Positions 48,514-58,562 are shown, counted from the first letter of the stretch. The stretch is DNA of 64,000 nucleotides from Prochlorococcus marinus subsp. marinus str. CCMP1375 (GCF_000007925.1 NC_005042.1:496001-560000), one strand, 5' to 3'. Numbers and translations: made by a program. The notes: generated from the sequence alone by a model not told the origin.

Positions 48514-48599
48514 GCGAGTGTGGTGGAATTGGTAGACACACAGGACTTAAAATCCTGAGACCAGCAATGGTCGTGAGGGTTCAAGTCCCTCCACTCGCA
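48514..48599 (+). tRNA. tRNA-Leu (anticodon UAA)
   Basis: 86-nt class II tRNA. Acceptor stem GCGAGTG/CACTCGC, anticodon arm CAGGA-CTTAAAA-TCCTG with anticodon TAA, a long variable arm (AGACCAGCAATGGTC), T arm GAGGGTTCAAGTCCCTC. The 3' CCA is not encoded. It has no group I intron, which interrupts this tRNA in many other cyanobacteria. Confidence 0.97.
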
Positions 48600-48846
48600 T
48601 TGTTCTTCTATTGAAACTTCAATTGAAGTTATCTCATCTATAGAGATGGAGCTGAAAGAGTTACGGTATTCCTACTGGTTTATGATTTGAATTTTTCTTG
48701 TAAGCAGTGAACTCAATAGAAAGTTCTGCTTTGCTTCTGTTTTATTGCCGTTGCTAATTTCACAACCTTTTATTGAAAAACTTTAGCCAATAGTATTAAT
48801 GTGATAATAGAATTCAAAGACCAACTTCTAGGGGTAGTTCCTTTTG

Positions 48847-49083
48847 ATGGCTAACGAAGTATTTAATAGTTCTCTGTTTGTAATAGGTACCTATTTGTTC
48901 CTTGGGACTCTATATTTAGTGTTTATTCCATTGGGGTTGTATTTTTGGATGAATACCAGATGGAATTACATGGGCAAGATTGAACGTTTATTGATATACA
49001 GCTTAGTTTTCCTGTTCTTCCCTGGACTAATTTTGTTCGCTCCTTTTTTAAACCTACGGATGAATGGACAAGGAGATGTTTAA
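48847..49083 (+). CDS. ndhL: NAD(P)H-quinone oxidoreductase subunit L
   Basis: 78-aa membrane subunit of the thylakoid NDH-1 complex (cyclic electron flow and CO2 uptake). Two transmembrane helices ([20 protein letters not shown] and [19 protein letters not shown]) separated by a [15 protein letters not shown] loop. ATG 48847 chosen; a TTG precedes directly. Followed by a DUF3007 gene and trpA, a conserved cyanobacterial order. Confidence 0.93.
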   Translation: MANEVFNSSLFVIGTYLFLGTLYLVFIPLGLYFWMNTRWNYMGKIERLLIYSLVFLFFPGLILFAPFLNLRMNGQGDV

Positions 49084-49086
49084 AGT

Positions 49087-49419
49087 TTGACTAAGGCAAA
49101 TGTTATTCAACTAGGATTGATTCTTTTCTTATTGGGTGGAATTGGTTATGGATCTTTTGTGCTTGTAGGGTTTGATGCACAAACTGCTGGAATTGCATCG
49201 CAGTCTCTTTTGGTATTGCTTATATGTGTTTGGGTGATCTCATACTTTGTTCGAGTGATCACAGGTAAAATGACTTTTATGGAACAACGTAAACGTTATC
49301 GCACCGAATATGAGCAAGTTACTAATAGAGAATTACAAAAAAAATTTGACTCGATGACTAATGATCAAAAGATTAGTCTGATTAAAGAACTTGAAGATGA
49401 AGATAATGATGCTAAATAA
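49087..49419 (+). CDS. DUF3007 family membrane protein
   Basis: 110-aa protein with two transmembrane helices (about residues 6-28 and 41-58) and a charged C-terminal tail (RKRYRTEYEQVTNRELQKKF). The family is conserved next to ndhL in cyanobacteria but has no established function; association with NDH-1 is suggested only by position. Starts at TTG, 3 bp after the ndhL stop. Confidence 0.8.
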   Translation: MTKANVIQLGLILFLLGGIGYGSFVLVGFDAQTAGIASQSLLVLLICVWVISYFVRVITGKMTFMEQRKRYRTEYEQVTNRELQKKFDSMTNDQKISLIKELEDEDNDAK

Positions 49420-49499
49420 ACTTTATAGGTTTTTCTCTTATTCTTTTATTAGATTAAGCTTTAGTAAATTTGCAGCACAAAAACTTTAATAGTAATTTT

Positions 49500-50303
49500 A
49501 TGGAAAGCTCAATTTTAGAGAGATGCTTCTCTCAATCAAAGAAGGAGGGCAGGATTGCATTAATGCCATTTATCATGGCAGGTGACCCTGATGTTAATAC
49601 CTCAGCAGAGATATTAATAATGCTTGAGAAAAAAGGAGCAGATATAATTGAATTAGGAATTCCTTATAGTGATCCACTCGCTGATGGACCAATAATACAG
49701 AAAGCAGCTTCTCGTGCACTTAATTCGGGCACATCTCCAAAATCTGTTTTAGAAATGTTGTCTACTTTGAAGACTAAGTTGTCAGTCCCGATAATACTTT
49801 TTACTTATAGCAACCCTTTGCTTAATTATGGAATGGAAGAATTTTGTATAGATGCTTCTAAAGCAGGAGCTGCTGGATTGGTTGTACCTGATCTGCCTCT
49901 AGAGGAAACTGAGAAATTATCTTCAATTGCTTTAAGTAAAAATCTAGATTTAGTTCTGTTAGTTGCACCTACCACTCCAAAAGAACGTATGAGAAAGATT
50001 TCACAAAGAAGTAACGGTTTCACCTATCTTGTAAGCGTAACTGGTGTCACAGGAGAACGTTCGGCTTTAGAAAACCGTGTTCAGCTGCTTATTAATGAAT
50101 TAAGAGGATTTAGCTCAACACCAGTTGCAGTTGGTTTTGGTATTTCTGATACTAAACATGTCATACAAGTTAAAAGATGGGGTGCAGATGGAGCGATAAT
50201 TGGTAGTGCACTAGTTAAAAGGATTTCAAACGCTACTACTGGACAAGAAGCAGAAGAAGCTGGTAAATTTTGTAGCGAACTTTATAAAGCTACTAGCCTT
50301 TGA
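49500..50303 (+). CDS. trpA: Tryptophan synthase alpha subunit
   Basis: Cleaves indole-3-glycerol phosphate to indole, passed to TrpB. 267 aa from ATG 49500; the frame is open to 49470 but the shorter start fits the family. Landmarks: [28 protein letters not shown] with the catalytic glutamate and aspartate, [10 protein letters not shown] and the phosphate site GFGISD. trpF is elsewhere in the window, so trp genes are dispersed. Confidence 0.96.
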   Translation: MESSILERCFSQSKKEGRIALMPFIMAGDPDVNTSAEILIMLEKKGADIIELGIPYSDPLADGPIIQKAASRALNSGTSPKSVLEMLSTLKTKLSVPIILFTYSNPLLNYGMEEFCIDASKAGAAGLVVPDLPLEETEKLSSIALSKNLDLVLLVAPTTPKERMRKISQRSNGFTYLVSVTGVTGERSALENRVQLLINELRGFSSTPVAVGFGISDTKHVIQVKRWGADGAIIGSALVKRISNATTGQEAEEAGKFCSELYKATSL

Positions 50304-50347
50304 CTATAATGCATATCTGATTATTTATCCTTTTTAGGTTAGTAAAA

Positions 50348-50372
50348 AAGCCTCAGATTATTACTGAAGCTT
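50348..50372. terminator. Bidirectional terminator between trpA and the AbrB gene
   Basis: AAGCCTCAG-attatta-length loop-CTGAAGCTT. On the minus strand the stem is complete (one T.G wobble) and is followed by TTTTT, fitting the end of the AbrB-like transcript. On the plus strand there is one mismatch and a later TTTTT, serving trpA less well. Confidence 0.65.
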
Positions 50373-50429
50373 ATGGTTTTTAATTTATGTTTTATTTAAG
50401 TTAAGGTTGATTTAATTAATTTAGTAGAT

Positions 50430-50789
50430 TTAATCTTCAGATCCAGCAGGAAAAAGTTTAATTTGCTTACGACCTAATTTGATTTCAAATTCATCACCAA
50501 CTTGGAGATCTAGCAAAGCTGTATATGCTTTACCAATTAAAAGATTTCCATTCCCTTGTACAGTTGCAATATAACTAAGCTTTCTGCCACCTTTACCAAT
50601 ACCTGCAACACCGGTTGCTCCTAGGTTTACACCTTTAGCTTCTAGGACAGCTTCATAAAATGCAGTGAAATTTAGTCTTTCTCCACCACTTTTCTTGTTT
50701 GATACATATCCACATGCACGAACAAGGTCTGATTTACTCACATCACCAAGTTCTTTGACTTTAGTGAGCAGGTCGCTACCTGTAAGCAT
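50430..50789 (-). CDS. cyAbrB-type transcriptional regulator
   Basis: 119-aa cyanobacterial AbrB-like DNA-binding protein. Starts at ATG 50789 (MLTGSDLLTKVKELGDVSKSDLVRACGYV); the frame extends 13 codons further upstream without support. The C-terminal AbrB beta-strand domain contains VQGNGNLLIGKAYTALLDLQVGDEFEIKLGRKQIKL split by a short turn. cyAbrBs are global regulators of nitrogen and carbon metabolism. Confidence 0.9.
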   Translation of the reverse strand: MLTGSDLLTKVKELGDVSKSDLVRACGYVSNKKSGGERLNFTAFYEAVLEAKGVNLGATGVAGIGKGGRKLSYIATVQGNGNLLIGKAYTALLDLQVGDEFEIKLGRKQIKLFPAGSED

Positions 50790-50893
50790 AGTTAAGTAAT
50801 AAATTGATCTACTAAAATAACATAGCAATTAGCTTGCTAATTGTGCAATGATTTAATTGTAAGTTTCATTGGATTATTTAATCTCTAATAGTA

Positions 50894-51163
50894 ATGGATA
50901 AATTTGTTCTTTTTGGCAGTTATTGTGAAAATGCTATTCAAAAACGAGTACCTTTTCGAGACGAGCATCTGTCTAGGCTTAATAAACTCAAACAAGAAGG
51001 CATACTAATAACTTTAGGACCTACAAAGTGTAATAGATATGTATTTGGTGTTTTTGAAGCAACAAGTATTGACATTGTAAAAAAACTTTTAGATGAAGAT
51101 GTTTATTGGAAAGAGGGCATTTGGACCTCTTTAGATATTTATCCTTGGACCCAAGCTTTTTGA
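50894..51163 (+). CDS. YCII-related protein
   Basis: 89-aa protein of the YciI-like ferredoxin-like fold (dimeric alpha/beta barrel). Features: FVLFGSYCENAIQKRVPFRDEHLSRLNKLKQEG-type first half (seen in two parts), GTLGP-like ITLGPTKCN, and PWTQAF at the end. The histidine in RDEHL matches the conserved family histidine. Function unknown. Its 3' end overlaps the convergent cytochrome gene by 25 bp. Confidence 0.8.
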   Translation: MDKFVLFGSYCENAIQKRVPFRDEHLSRLNKLKQEGILITLGPTKCNRYVFGVFEATSIDIVKKLLDEDVYWKEGIWTSLDIYPWTQAF

Positions 51164-51525
51164 GATTGTTCCCATATCCAATTTGCAACAAGATTGTCTC
51201 CATTTTCACCAAGAACATCTTTATAACCACTCATAATCCCTATGCCTTCTTTTGCAATCTTTGCAATTGCATCTGCATTATCTAATCCATTACGATGTAA
51301 GTCTTTTAATCTCAATGTTTTTGATCTCCTAATGATATTCCCACCATTTATATGACAACCTGCGCAATTTTCTATAAAGAGCCGTTCTCCATTCGTTTGA
51401 TTATTAGCAAGGACTCTATTAGGCGTGCCAAATACTGATGAAATAACCAATGCAATTAAAATAAAACATCTAAAGGCTTTAAGAAAATTATCAACAGGTG
51501 CTTTAGATTCCCAATGGAGTTTCAT
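51139..51525 (-). CDS. c6-like cytochrome c (class I), lumenal
   Basis: 128 aa with a signal peptide around residues 17-41 (ILIALVISSVFGTPNRVLA). The mature part has the haem motif CAGCH, the c6-like sequence HINGGNIIRRSKTL, an axial methionine in GIGIMSGYKD and the closing WIWEQSQKAW. It matches the cytochrome c6 family, an electron carrier between cytochrome b6f and photosystem I, though it may be one of the divergent paralogues. Confidence 0.88.
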   Translation of the reverse strand: MKLHWESKAPVDNFLKAFRCFILIALVISSVFGTPNRVLANNQTNGERLFIENCAGCHINGGNIIRRSKTLRLKDLHRNGLDNADAIAKIAKEGIGIMSGYKDVLGENGDNLVANWIWEQSQKAWVQG

Positions 51526-51553
51526 TTTAAAGGCTCTAATAGACTTGATTTAA

Positions 51554-51868
51554 TTAATTATTGCAGTCTTCTTTGAGTTCTTCTAAAAGGAGGTCCAATT
51601 GACTAAAAGGATCTGAAGAAGTCTCTTGCTTAAGAATAGGTGGATTCCCCTTGGCCCAACTTTGCTCTATGGAACAAAGAACACTTACAAGGTTAGGTAT
51701 TCCTCCAGAGGAATATTCTGCTTTAAGTGTCTCTATTAGAGCAGGCATTCGATCTGAGCTCGCATTGAGAATATCGCGAAGATCTTTTTGAGTTTTACCT
51801 TTGTGCTTAAGCCAGTCTTTGATTAAAAGAATGATTTCTTCTTCTACTTGTTTGTTCCATTTTTCCAT
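51554..51868 (-). CDS. Unknown acidic protein with HTH-like segment
   Basis: 104-aa soluble protein. Residues 25-45 (GKTQKDLRDILNASSDRMPAL) read like a helix-turn-helix; the C-terminus is acidic (LLLEELKEDCNN). No named family recognised. It is 4 bp from the DUF1232 gene, on the same strand as the sigma factor, suggesting one transcript. Confidence 0.65.
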   Translation of the reverse strand: MEKWNKQVEEEIILLIKDWLKHKGKTQKDLRDILNASSDRMPALIETLKAEYSSGGIPNLVSVLCSIEQSWAKGNPPILKQETSSDPFSQLDLLLEELKEDCNN

Positions 51869-51872
51869 TTGC

Positions 51873-52238
51873 TTAAAGAGGGAACCATCTATCTAGCTTT
51901 CTTCGAGCCCTGTTACGTATTTCAGGGTTCATGTGCTGACTCCAGAGACTTATTACTGCTGTTAGCGCTACAAGATCATCGCTAAACCCAGCGACAGGAA
52001 TGAAATCTGGCATTAAATCAATAGGCATAATTAAATACGTAAGTGCCGCGATCAAAGACACTCTTGCTTGAGGAGGTGTTCTCGTATCAAGAATCATTTC
52101 AAAGGCTTCCAAAGCAGGTTTAGCAAGACTCCTGCCAGCTCTAAGTAAAACTTTTCTGAAAACACTTTCATCAATAACTGAACTGTCAATTACCTCTGCA
52201 TCAAAAACTTCTTGATCATTGTGATTGGCTTGTTCCAT
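51873..52238 (-). CDS. DUF1232 (YkvA-like) membrane-associated protein
   Basis: 121 aa. The DUF1232 core is LIAALTYLIMPIDLMPDFIP followed by GFSDDLVALTAVISLW, a short amphipathic/hydrophobic pair. The N-terminal 30 residues are acidic. Function unknown. Lies 47 bp downstream of the sigma factor gene. Confidence 0.82.
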   Translation of the reverse strand: MEQANHNDQEVFDAEVIDSSVIDESVFRKVLLRAGRSLAKPALEAFEMILDTRTPPQARVSLIAALTYLIMPIDLMPDFIPVAGFSDDLVALTAVISLWSQHMNPEIRNRARRKLDRWFPL

Positions 52239-52285
52239 GATTCGAGACTTGTTTGAATTTGTTGAGACTTTTCAAGTTGATTTGG

Positions 52286-53218
52286 TTACTCATCTTGCGA
52301 GCTAGCTTCGACTAAACCACTTTGAATTCCTGTCTTGCGAAGCTTGCGTAGTGCTCTTTGGACGACTTGCCTACAGTATTCTCGACTGCAATTCATATGT
52401 TTTGCAACTTCTGCGAGAGTTCTCCATTCATTAGTTCCATCAAGACCGAATCTTAGGCTTACAATCGTTCTCTCCTTTGGCGTTAAATTAGCTTTGTTTA
52501 ATAATGACCATGCTGAATCATTTCGTTCTGCAAGTTCTGCAAGTTCCATTGGAGGAATCTCATCACTAGGCAATACATCTCCAAGTTCTGAAGGATCAGT
52601 TTTTGATTGAATTACACCTTGAAGGCTTACAGTGATACTCCTCATCTCACATTCGAGTAGATCTCCTATTATCTGCTTGGATACGCTTAATTTTTTTGCT
52701 AATTGTTCTGCAGAAGGAGGAGTCCCATACTCTTGCATTAACTCAGACTTCGCTGCTCTAAGCTTAGTTAGTTTCTCATTAATGTTTACTGGTATCCTGA
52801 TTGTTCTGCTTTGTGTAGATAAAGCTCTGTTTAAACCTTGTCTAATCCACCAATATGCATAAGTAGAAAAACGATGCCCTCTTTTTGGGTCGTACTTTTC
52901 AACTGCACGAGTTAATCCAATTGTTCCTTCTTGAATTAGGTCTAGAAGATCTAGCCCTTTCCCTTGATATTTTTTGGCTAAATTGACCACTAGCCTTAAA
53001 TTAGCAGTAATCATATGGTTCTTAGCCTTCTCGCCTATTTTGATTGTTCTCCTTTCAGCTTCAGTGTAAACACAGTCGGCCCCTTGGTCTCCAGCTCTAT
53101 GACAACGTTCTATTAATCCAACCATTGCTTGAACCTTTCTCCCCATGGTGAGCTCTTCTTCTGGTGTTAGCAGAGGATGACGTCCTATCTCTCCAAGAAA
53201 ATCACTTAAAGAACTCAC
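52286..53218 (-). CDS. Group 2 RNA polymerase sigma factor (sigma-70 family)
   Basis: 310-aa non-essential primary-like sigma factor. It has region 1.2 (SDFLGEIGRHPLLTPEEE), region 2 (LVVNLAKKYQGKGLDLLDLIQEG and RFSTYAYWWIRQGLNRAL in two parts), region 3, and region 4 (VSLRFGLDGTNEWRTLAEVA, HMNCSREYCRQVVQRALRKL). It starts at GTG 53218 with AAAGGAG ten bases upstream. Group 2 sigmas in cyanobacteria respond to light, nutrients and the circadian clock; the exact type cannot be told here. Confidence 0.94.
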   Translation of the reverse strand: MSSLSDFLGEIGRHPLLTPEEELTMGRKVQAMVGLIERCHRAGDQGADCVYTEAERRTIKIGEKAKNHMITANLRLVVNLAKKYQGKGLDLLDLIQEGTIGLTRAVEKYDPKRGHRFSTYAYWWIRQGLNRALSTQSRTIRIPVNINEKLTKLRAAKSELMQEYGTPPSAEQLAKKLSVSKQIIGDLLECEMRSITVSLQGVIQSKTDPSELGDVLPSDEIPPMELAELAERNDSAWSLLNKANLTPKERTIVSLRFGLDGTNEWRTLAEVAKHMNCSREYCRQVVQRALRKLRKTGIQSGLVEASSQDE

Positions 53219-53416
53219 GAGTTGAAACTCCTTTAATAAATAAATCGTAGTTCGAAAGTATTAACTTTCTATTGTTGTAATGAAGAGTTCCAAATTCATT
53301 TTATTTTTAATTAGTTTTTTTATTCTGAATATCTCTCAATAACTAGCCACTATTTTTTGCCAGTTATTACGGAAATGACATCTTTTGGGTAGGCTCAACT
53401 CAGTTATAGATGACAC

Positions 53417-53899
53417 ATGATCTTCGCAACGTTGCTTGAACCAGGGATTTTTAAAAGTGCTTTAGTTGCATATGCACACTACTTATGTATTTTTCTGTGT
53501 TTTTCAGCATTGATGTATGAAAGATTGCGTTTAAAAGTAGATCTAAATCGAGGAGAGGCTATATCGATAATTTTAGCGGATATTGTTTATGGCTTGGCAG
53601 GGCTCATGATAATTCTAACTGGCATTCTCAGGGTAAGATATTTTGGTCAAGGAGCAGAGTTTTATACTCAAAATCCTTTGTTTTGGTTAAAAGTAGGAGC
53701 TTATATTGCTGTTGGTCTTCTTTCTCTTTATCCCACTATTTCCTATATCCTTTGGGCTATTCCTTTAAGTAAAAATAATCTTCCTAATCTTAGTCCTGAT
53801 TTAGTCTCAAGGTTTAGGTTGATAATTAATATAGAACTTCTAGGTTTCTCTTTAATACCCCTTCTGGCGACTTTCATGGCTAGAGGTATCGGTTTGTAG
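53417..53899 (+). CDS. DUF2214 family membrane protein
   Basis: 160-aa protein with four transmembrane helices, beginning with FKSALVAYAHYLCIFLCFSAL, where the histidine is typical of this family, and ADIVYGLAGLMIILTGILRV. The histidine and aspartate in membrane suggest possible haem or proton handling, but no function is established. Divergent from the sigma factor. Confidence 0.82.
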   Translation: MIFATLLEPGIFKSALVAYAHYLCIFLCFSALMYERLRLKVDLNRGEAISIILADIVYGLAGLMIILTGILRVRYFGQGAEFYTQNPLFWLKVGAYIAVGLLSLYPTISYILWAIPLSKNNLPNLSPDLVSRFRLIINIELLGFSLIPLLATFMARGIGL

Positions 53900-53956
53900 T
53901 TGCATTGAAATTTGAGAAACAATCTTAAATGTCAATGGTTCGGCTATTAAGTCTTT

Positions 53957-54637
53957 TTACTTAGGATTTGATTTGGATTGCCTCCTTTTTGCAAGCACTT
54001 CTAATACGTCCCTCCATTCAACTTTGTGGTACTTAAGAGCAACTTGTATATGGAAAATCAAATCTGCTGCTTCATTAGAAATTGATTCATGGTCATTGTC
54101 TTTGCATGCCATAACAAATTCTGAACCTTCTTCTCCTATTTTTTTGAGAATTTTGTTGTCCCCGTCTTTTAAAAGACTATTAGTGTAACTATTTTTTTGT
54201 GGGTTTGAAGATCTATCTTTGATGACCTCAAAAAGTTCACTGCATGTATTAGATAGGGGACGATTAAAAGTTGAGTTTTGTTCTAAATCAGGAATATTCT
54301 CTTCTACTTCTTGGAAGAAGCAACTTCTTGCTCCTGTATGACAGGCAATGGATCCAACCTGTTCAATCGATAGCAACATTACATCTGAATCACAGTCAAA
54401 TCTTATGCCTTTTAGGATCTGAAAATGCCCACTGGTTTCACCTTTGTGCCATAACTTTTCTCTTGAGCGACTCCAGTAATGAACTTCTCCAGTGATTAAT
54501 GTTTTTTCTAATGACTCTTTGTTCATCCATGCCATCATGAGGATGGCACCATCAAGCCAGTCTTGAGCAATTGCCGGGATAAGTCCTTTTTCGTTAAAAC
54601 GAAGTTTTTGTATGAATTCTTGGTTCATTGGCATCAT
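53957..54637 (-). CDS. hisI: Bifunctional phosphoribosyl-AMP cyclohydrolase / phosphoribosyl-ATP pyrophosphatase
   Basis: Histidine pathway steps 2 and 3. HisI domain (residues 5-~115): AIAQDWLDGAILMMAWMN, GEVHYWSRSREKLWHKGETSG, RFDCDSDVMLL and the metal cysteines in IACHTGARSCFF. HisE domain (about 125-226): KKIGEEGSEFVMACKDND and EAADLIFHIQVAL. Several ATGs cluster at the start (54637, 54634, 54628). Confidence 0.95.
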   Translation of the reverse strand: MMPMNQEFIQKLRFNEKGLIPAIAQDWLDGAILMMAWMNKESLEKTLITGEVHYWSRSREKLWHKGETSGHFQILKGIRFDCDSDVMLLSIEQVGSIACHTGARSCFFQEVEENIPDLEQNSTFNRPLSNTCSELFEVIKDRSSNPQKNSYTNSLLKDGDNKILKKIGEEGSEFVMACKDNDHESISNEAADLIFHIQVALKYHKVEWRDVLEVLAKRRQSKSNPK

Positions 54638-54707
54638 ATTCTTAGAACATAATAGAAAAAATTGAGGCAGGTCATTTTGTTCAGAGATTTACTTCAATAT
54701 GATCTAA

Positions 54708-55193
54708 ATGTCTAATCAAATTACTGGTTTTAGCTGCAGTAAGCATTTTGAAGGATACCCTTGTTGTCATAGGCAATGGAAACATCCAGGCCATTGTAGT
54801 TTTGTTCATGGATATAGCCGAAGTTTTACTTTTTATTTTAGAGCGAAGGAATTAGATGCATATGGTTTTGTAGTTGATTTTTCTAGCATGGAGGCATTAG
54901 AAAAAAAATTAAGAGGATACTTTGACCATACATTTCTTGTAAATATGGATGATCCGCTTATTCCTCAATGGAAAAAATTACATTCTGAGAAGGCATTAGA
55001 TCTTCGCATAATGGCCAATGTAGGAATGGAATCCACTGCGAAACTTGTTTGGGAATGGGCAAATTCTATTTTACTTGAAAGGGATTTAGGGAGAACTTGT
55101 TGCTCTAGAGCCAAAGCAAGTGAGAATAATTTTAACTCTGCTTACTTTGAGTCAATTCCTGATTGGTTTACAACTCTTGAAGTTGATTCGTGA
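54708..55193 (+). CDS. 6-pyruvoyl-tetrahydropterin synthase / QueD-like protein
   Basis: 161-aa T-fold protein of the PTPS/QueD family, which makes 6-carboxy-tetrahydropterin for queuosine or related pterins. H13 (SKH), C30 and H34 (CSFVHGYS) match zinc and catalytic positions, and YFDHTFL matches LDHxxL. The third zinc histidine of E. coli QueD is replaced by Y36 (HGY instead of HGH), and the C-terminal catalytic glutamate is hard to place. No queC/queE/queF lies nearby. It is therefore a divergent member whose reaction is uncertain. Confidence 0.78.
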   Translation: MSNQITGFSCSKHFEGYPCCHRQWKHPGHCSFVHGYSRSFTFYFRAKELDAYGFVVDFSSMEALEKKLRGYFDHTFLVNMDDPLIPQWKKLHSEKALDLRIMANVGMESTAKLVWEWANSILLERDLGRTCCSRAKASENNFNSAYFESIPDWFTTLEVDS

Positions 55194-55224
55194 TAAGAGC
55201 AATATCCTTTGAATATCTTTTTTA

Positions 55225-56790
55225 TTATTCTGGAAGTGACCAAGGATTGATTCCTAGTTCTGCTCCTATCTTATGAGCGCATGCAAACCCGCTAAATGCT
55301 ACTGCGTTTAACCCTTGTCCTGGGAAGCATGAATCCCCTACCAGGAAGAGCCCCTTAATAGCAGTGCTGTTGAAAGGCATAGGCAATAAACCTGGCAGAC
55401 GCATTGCAGGGATTGGACCATAACTTCCTTTGTGACGCCCAAGGAATCTACGATGACTTTTAGGTGTTCCAATTTCTTTATGAGTAATACTAGGTTTTAA
55501 ATTTGGGAAAACCTTTTCGATTTTTGATAAAAGTCGCTCACAATCAAGTTCTTTTTTTGCGACATATTCTGATGGAGTAAGTGACTTCCATTCGATTATT
55601 GAAGAAGGGGTAAAGGCATGAATGATGTGATGGTCTTTTGGTGCTAATGATTGATCTAAGAGAGTAGGAATAGAAATGAAGGCGACCCCTTGCTCTTTTT
55701 CCATCTGATCCCATTCTTCAAGGATTAAATGATGGCAATGTGAATCGTTTGGAATACAGTCTTTTTTTACACCTAGATGAATAGATAAGAATGATGGAGA
55801 GGTCTGGTATCGATTTCTCCATTTTAATTCCGCAGATGGAGTCTTTGATTGTTCTATCAGAGGCTCTTTTACGTCTTCCCCTCCAAAAGTATCCCAACGA
55901 GTAGCATTGGAGATTATTGTACGAGCATATATTTGCTCGCCATTTGCTAATTTAACTCCAATAGCTTTGTTCCCCTCCAAAATAATTTTGACAACCCTTG
56001 ATTTGTATAAAACCTTGCCTCCGTTTTTCTCTAATCCCTTAACGAGCTTTTCTGAAATAACTCCTACACCACCTTTTGGATAGTTAATACCGCCAGCATG
56101 TCGATCAGAAAACACCATGCCTGCATTTATCATTGGAGTTTTGTCTGCTGGCATAACAGACCAGCAAAAACACTCAATATCTATAAAACGGAGTAGTTGT
56201 TGATCTTTTATATGCCTACGGGCGACTTCCCCAACATTGAATGGTAGCCATCGTGCAAGCCCCAAGCACGACAAAGGGGCCTTGAAAAATACCTTTGCTA
56301 AATAAGCCGGATCTTCTATTGATAGTAATGGCATCGAATCAAGACAGTTGAAGACTTCCCAGCAAACTTTGTAAAATGCTTTTATCCCTTTCTCTTCGTG
56401 AGGGAAAAGGGAAGTCAGAGATGAAATGAACTGGTCATAATTTCGGCTGACAGAAACTTCAGCTCCACCAGGGAGGTGATAGGCGAGTTGAACAGGGTCC
56501 GGAATGGTTTCGCATTTCTCTCCTATAGCTGATAAAGCTCTAGTTAAAAGATTTGTATAGCCTTTTTCGCCAAAACCAAAGATCATTGATGCTCCAACAT
56601 CAAAGGTATAACCATTTCTGTGAAAAGCGCCACTGCTTCCACCTGGAATCATATATCGCTCAAGAACTAATACTTGCGCACCTTTTGAAGCTAATTGAGT
56701 GGCAGTTACTAATCCTCCTATCCCAGAACCAATCACAATTGCATCCCATGAGATTTCTTTATTGTTTTGACGCATCTTGTCCAAATTCAT
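55225..56790 (-). CDS. crtH: Carotenoid (prolycopene) isomerase
   Basis: Flavoprotein converting poly-cis-lycopene to all-trans-lycopene, 521 aa. The dinucleotide-binding motif is [24 protein letters not shown] split around residues 22-45, with the [16 protein letters not shown] segment characteristic of CrtISO, and the C-terminal [17 protein letters not shown]. Its start overlaps the trmFO stop by 4 nt. Confidence 0.93.
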
Positions 56791-58193
56791 TGATTTTTAA
56801 AACCTAAAGGAGTACCAATTTCAAGGAACTCTTGGGTTTTTTTAATGTCTTCTAATGCTCTATCACGATATGCACCATAACGACAACGTTTGTCACGTAT
56901 CCTTCTATTTAATTCTGGTAACAAACCAAAGTTAGGAGGCATTGGTTGAAAATCACGTTTATGATTTGATTTAACCTTAGGACTAACTTCACTTATAAAG
57001 TTAAGGAGTGCACCTATCATAGTGGTCTCAGGTAATGTTATGGGTTTGCGATTCATCGCTATTAAAGCTGCATTTGTTCCTGCTAACCATCCACCTGCTA
57101 CGGCTGCGGCATATCCTTCAGTCCCAGTAATTTGACCTGCTGCAAGAAGGTTTAATCTTTTCCGGAATTGAAGAGTTGGATTTAAAAGTTTTGGTGATTC
57201 TATAAATGTATTGCGATGCATGACGCCTAAGCGAACAAATTCTGCTTTTTGTAGCCCTGGTATTAATCGAATAATCCTTTTTTGTTCACCCCATTTTAGA
57301 TTTGTTTGAAATCCAACTAAATTCCAAAGATGACCATTTTTGTCTTCTTGACGTAGTTGCACTACTGCATAAGCTCTTTTCGTTTTTCTTAGTTCCTTGT
57401 CATGAAGGTCTCCCCATCTATTGTCCCATAGACCAACAGGCTTCAATGGACCATATCGCATAGTATCTTCCCCTCTACGGGCAAGCTCTTCTATAGGGAG
57501 ACAACCTTCGAATAGATTAGAAACTCCTTTCTCGAAATCCTTTATTTCTGCCTGATCAGCTGATAATAATTCTGATCTGAATTTAAGATATTGATCCTTA
57601 TTTAAGGGACAGTTGACATAGTCAGCGTCCCCTTTATCATATCTACTTGCTCGAAATGCTAGTGAAAAATCTATACTTTCACCTTCAATGATTGGACTTG
57701 CAGCATCAAAAAAATGGCATTCTTCTAACCCAGTAAAGTTCTTCAAATCACCTGCTAAGTGTTCACTGGTAAGAGGACCAGTTGCTAAAACACTAATTTG
57801 ATTTTCAAAAGGGAGTGAATGAATTTCATCCCTTTGAACTGTGATTAGCGGATGAGATGAAATTTTTTTAGTTATGTAGCTACTAAATTTATTTCTATCA
57901 ACTGCTAGAGCTCCTCCTGCTGGCACTGAGTGTTCATCAGCAGTTTTGATCACAAAAGATTTTAAGATCCTTAGCTCTTCTTGTAGTAACCCTGATGCAC
58001 GATCACTACTTAGTGCTCCAAAGCTATTACTGCAAACAAGCTCTGCAAAATCATTGGAATGATGAGCTGGTGACCTTTTACAAGGTCTCATTTCAATCAA
58101 TTTCACAGGAATACCTGCACTAGCAATTTGCCAGGCAGCTTCTGAACCTGCTAAGCCTGCACCAATAACTAATAAAGGGGTTGACTGGCCCAA
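56787..58193 (-). CDS. trmFO: Methylenetetrahydrofolate-tRNA (uracil-5-)-methyltransferase
   Basis: Folate-dependent enzyme making m5U54 in tRNAs. 468 aa: FAD motif [16 protein letters not shown] (residues 8-23), [40 protein letters not shown] and the C-terminal [18 protein letters not shown]. It needs methylene-THF, so it depends on the folate pathway that begins with folE. Confidence 0.96.
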
Positions 58194-58235
58194 GAAAATT
58201 AAGGGTTAACGGAAATAAAGCCCCTAAAATTAATC

Positions 58236-58358
58236 TTAAAAAGGTTTGTTGTCACCAAATTGGCGATCCCATTGTTCTCTAGCTGGTTTTTGAATGTTTA
58301 ATGTTACCCAGCCAATTGCAGCAAGGATTGGGAGAGTGATAACTAGAAGGTTTAGCAT
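58236..58358 (-). CDS. psbY: Photosystem II protein Y (PsbY)
   Basis: 40-aa single-helix protein. MLNLLVITLPILAAIGWVTL forms the membrane span; the P-xxAAxxW-xxxNI-xxxAxxQ pattern (LPILAAIGW, NIQKPAREQ) matches PsbY of other cyanobacteria. The tail is charged. Too short for standard gene finders. It lies just upstream of trmFO on the same strand. Confidence 0.72.
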   Translation of the reverse strand: MLNLLVITLPILAAIGWVTLNIQKPAREQWDRQFGDNKPF

Positions 58359-58562
58359 GGATGAATTCGATATCGTCGTGATTTTACAGAAAATAGGGTT
58401 GTTTGGGGGTTGTAAGCGAATTCATTTAATCAAGCGTTTGTTTATGCTTGTTCACTAAACCAAATTTTATCTATTTACTAAGGGTTTTATGAGGGCGATC
58501 ATTTTTCATATCAAGATTCTGACGTGACAACTTTCATCTAGAGCTTTAATGTTCAACAGTGT

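Noticed and set aside
48514-48599. Group I intron in tRNA-Leu(UAA)
   Set aside because: The tRNA is contiguous at 86 nt with an uninterrupted anticodon loop.
48429-48614. 61-aa plus-strand reading frame containing CECGGIGRHTGLKIL
   Set aside because: Its second half is the tRNA-Leu gene read as protein; a well-known false call.
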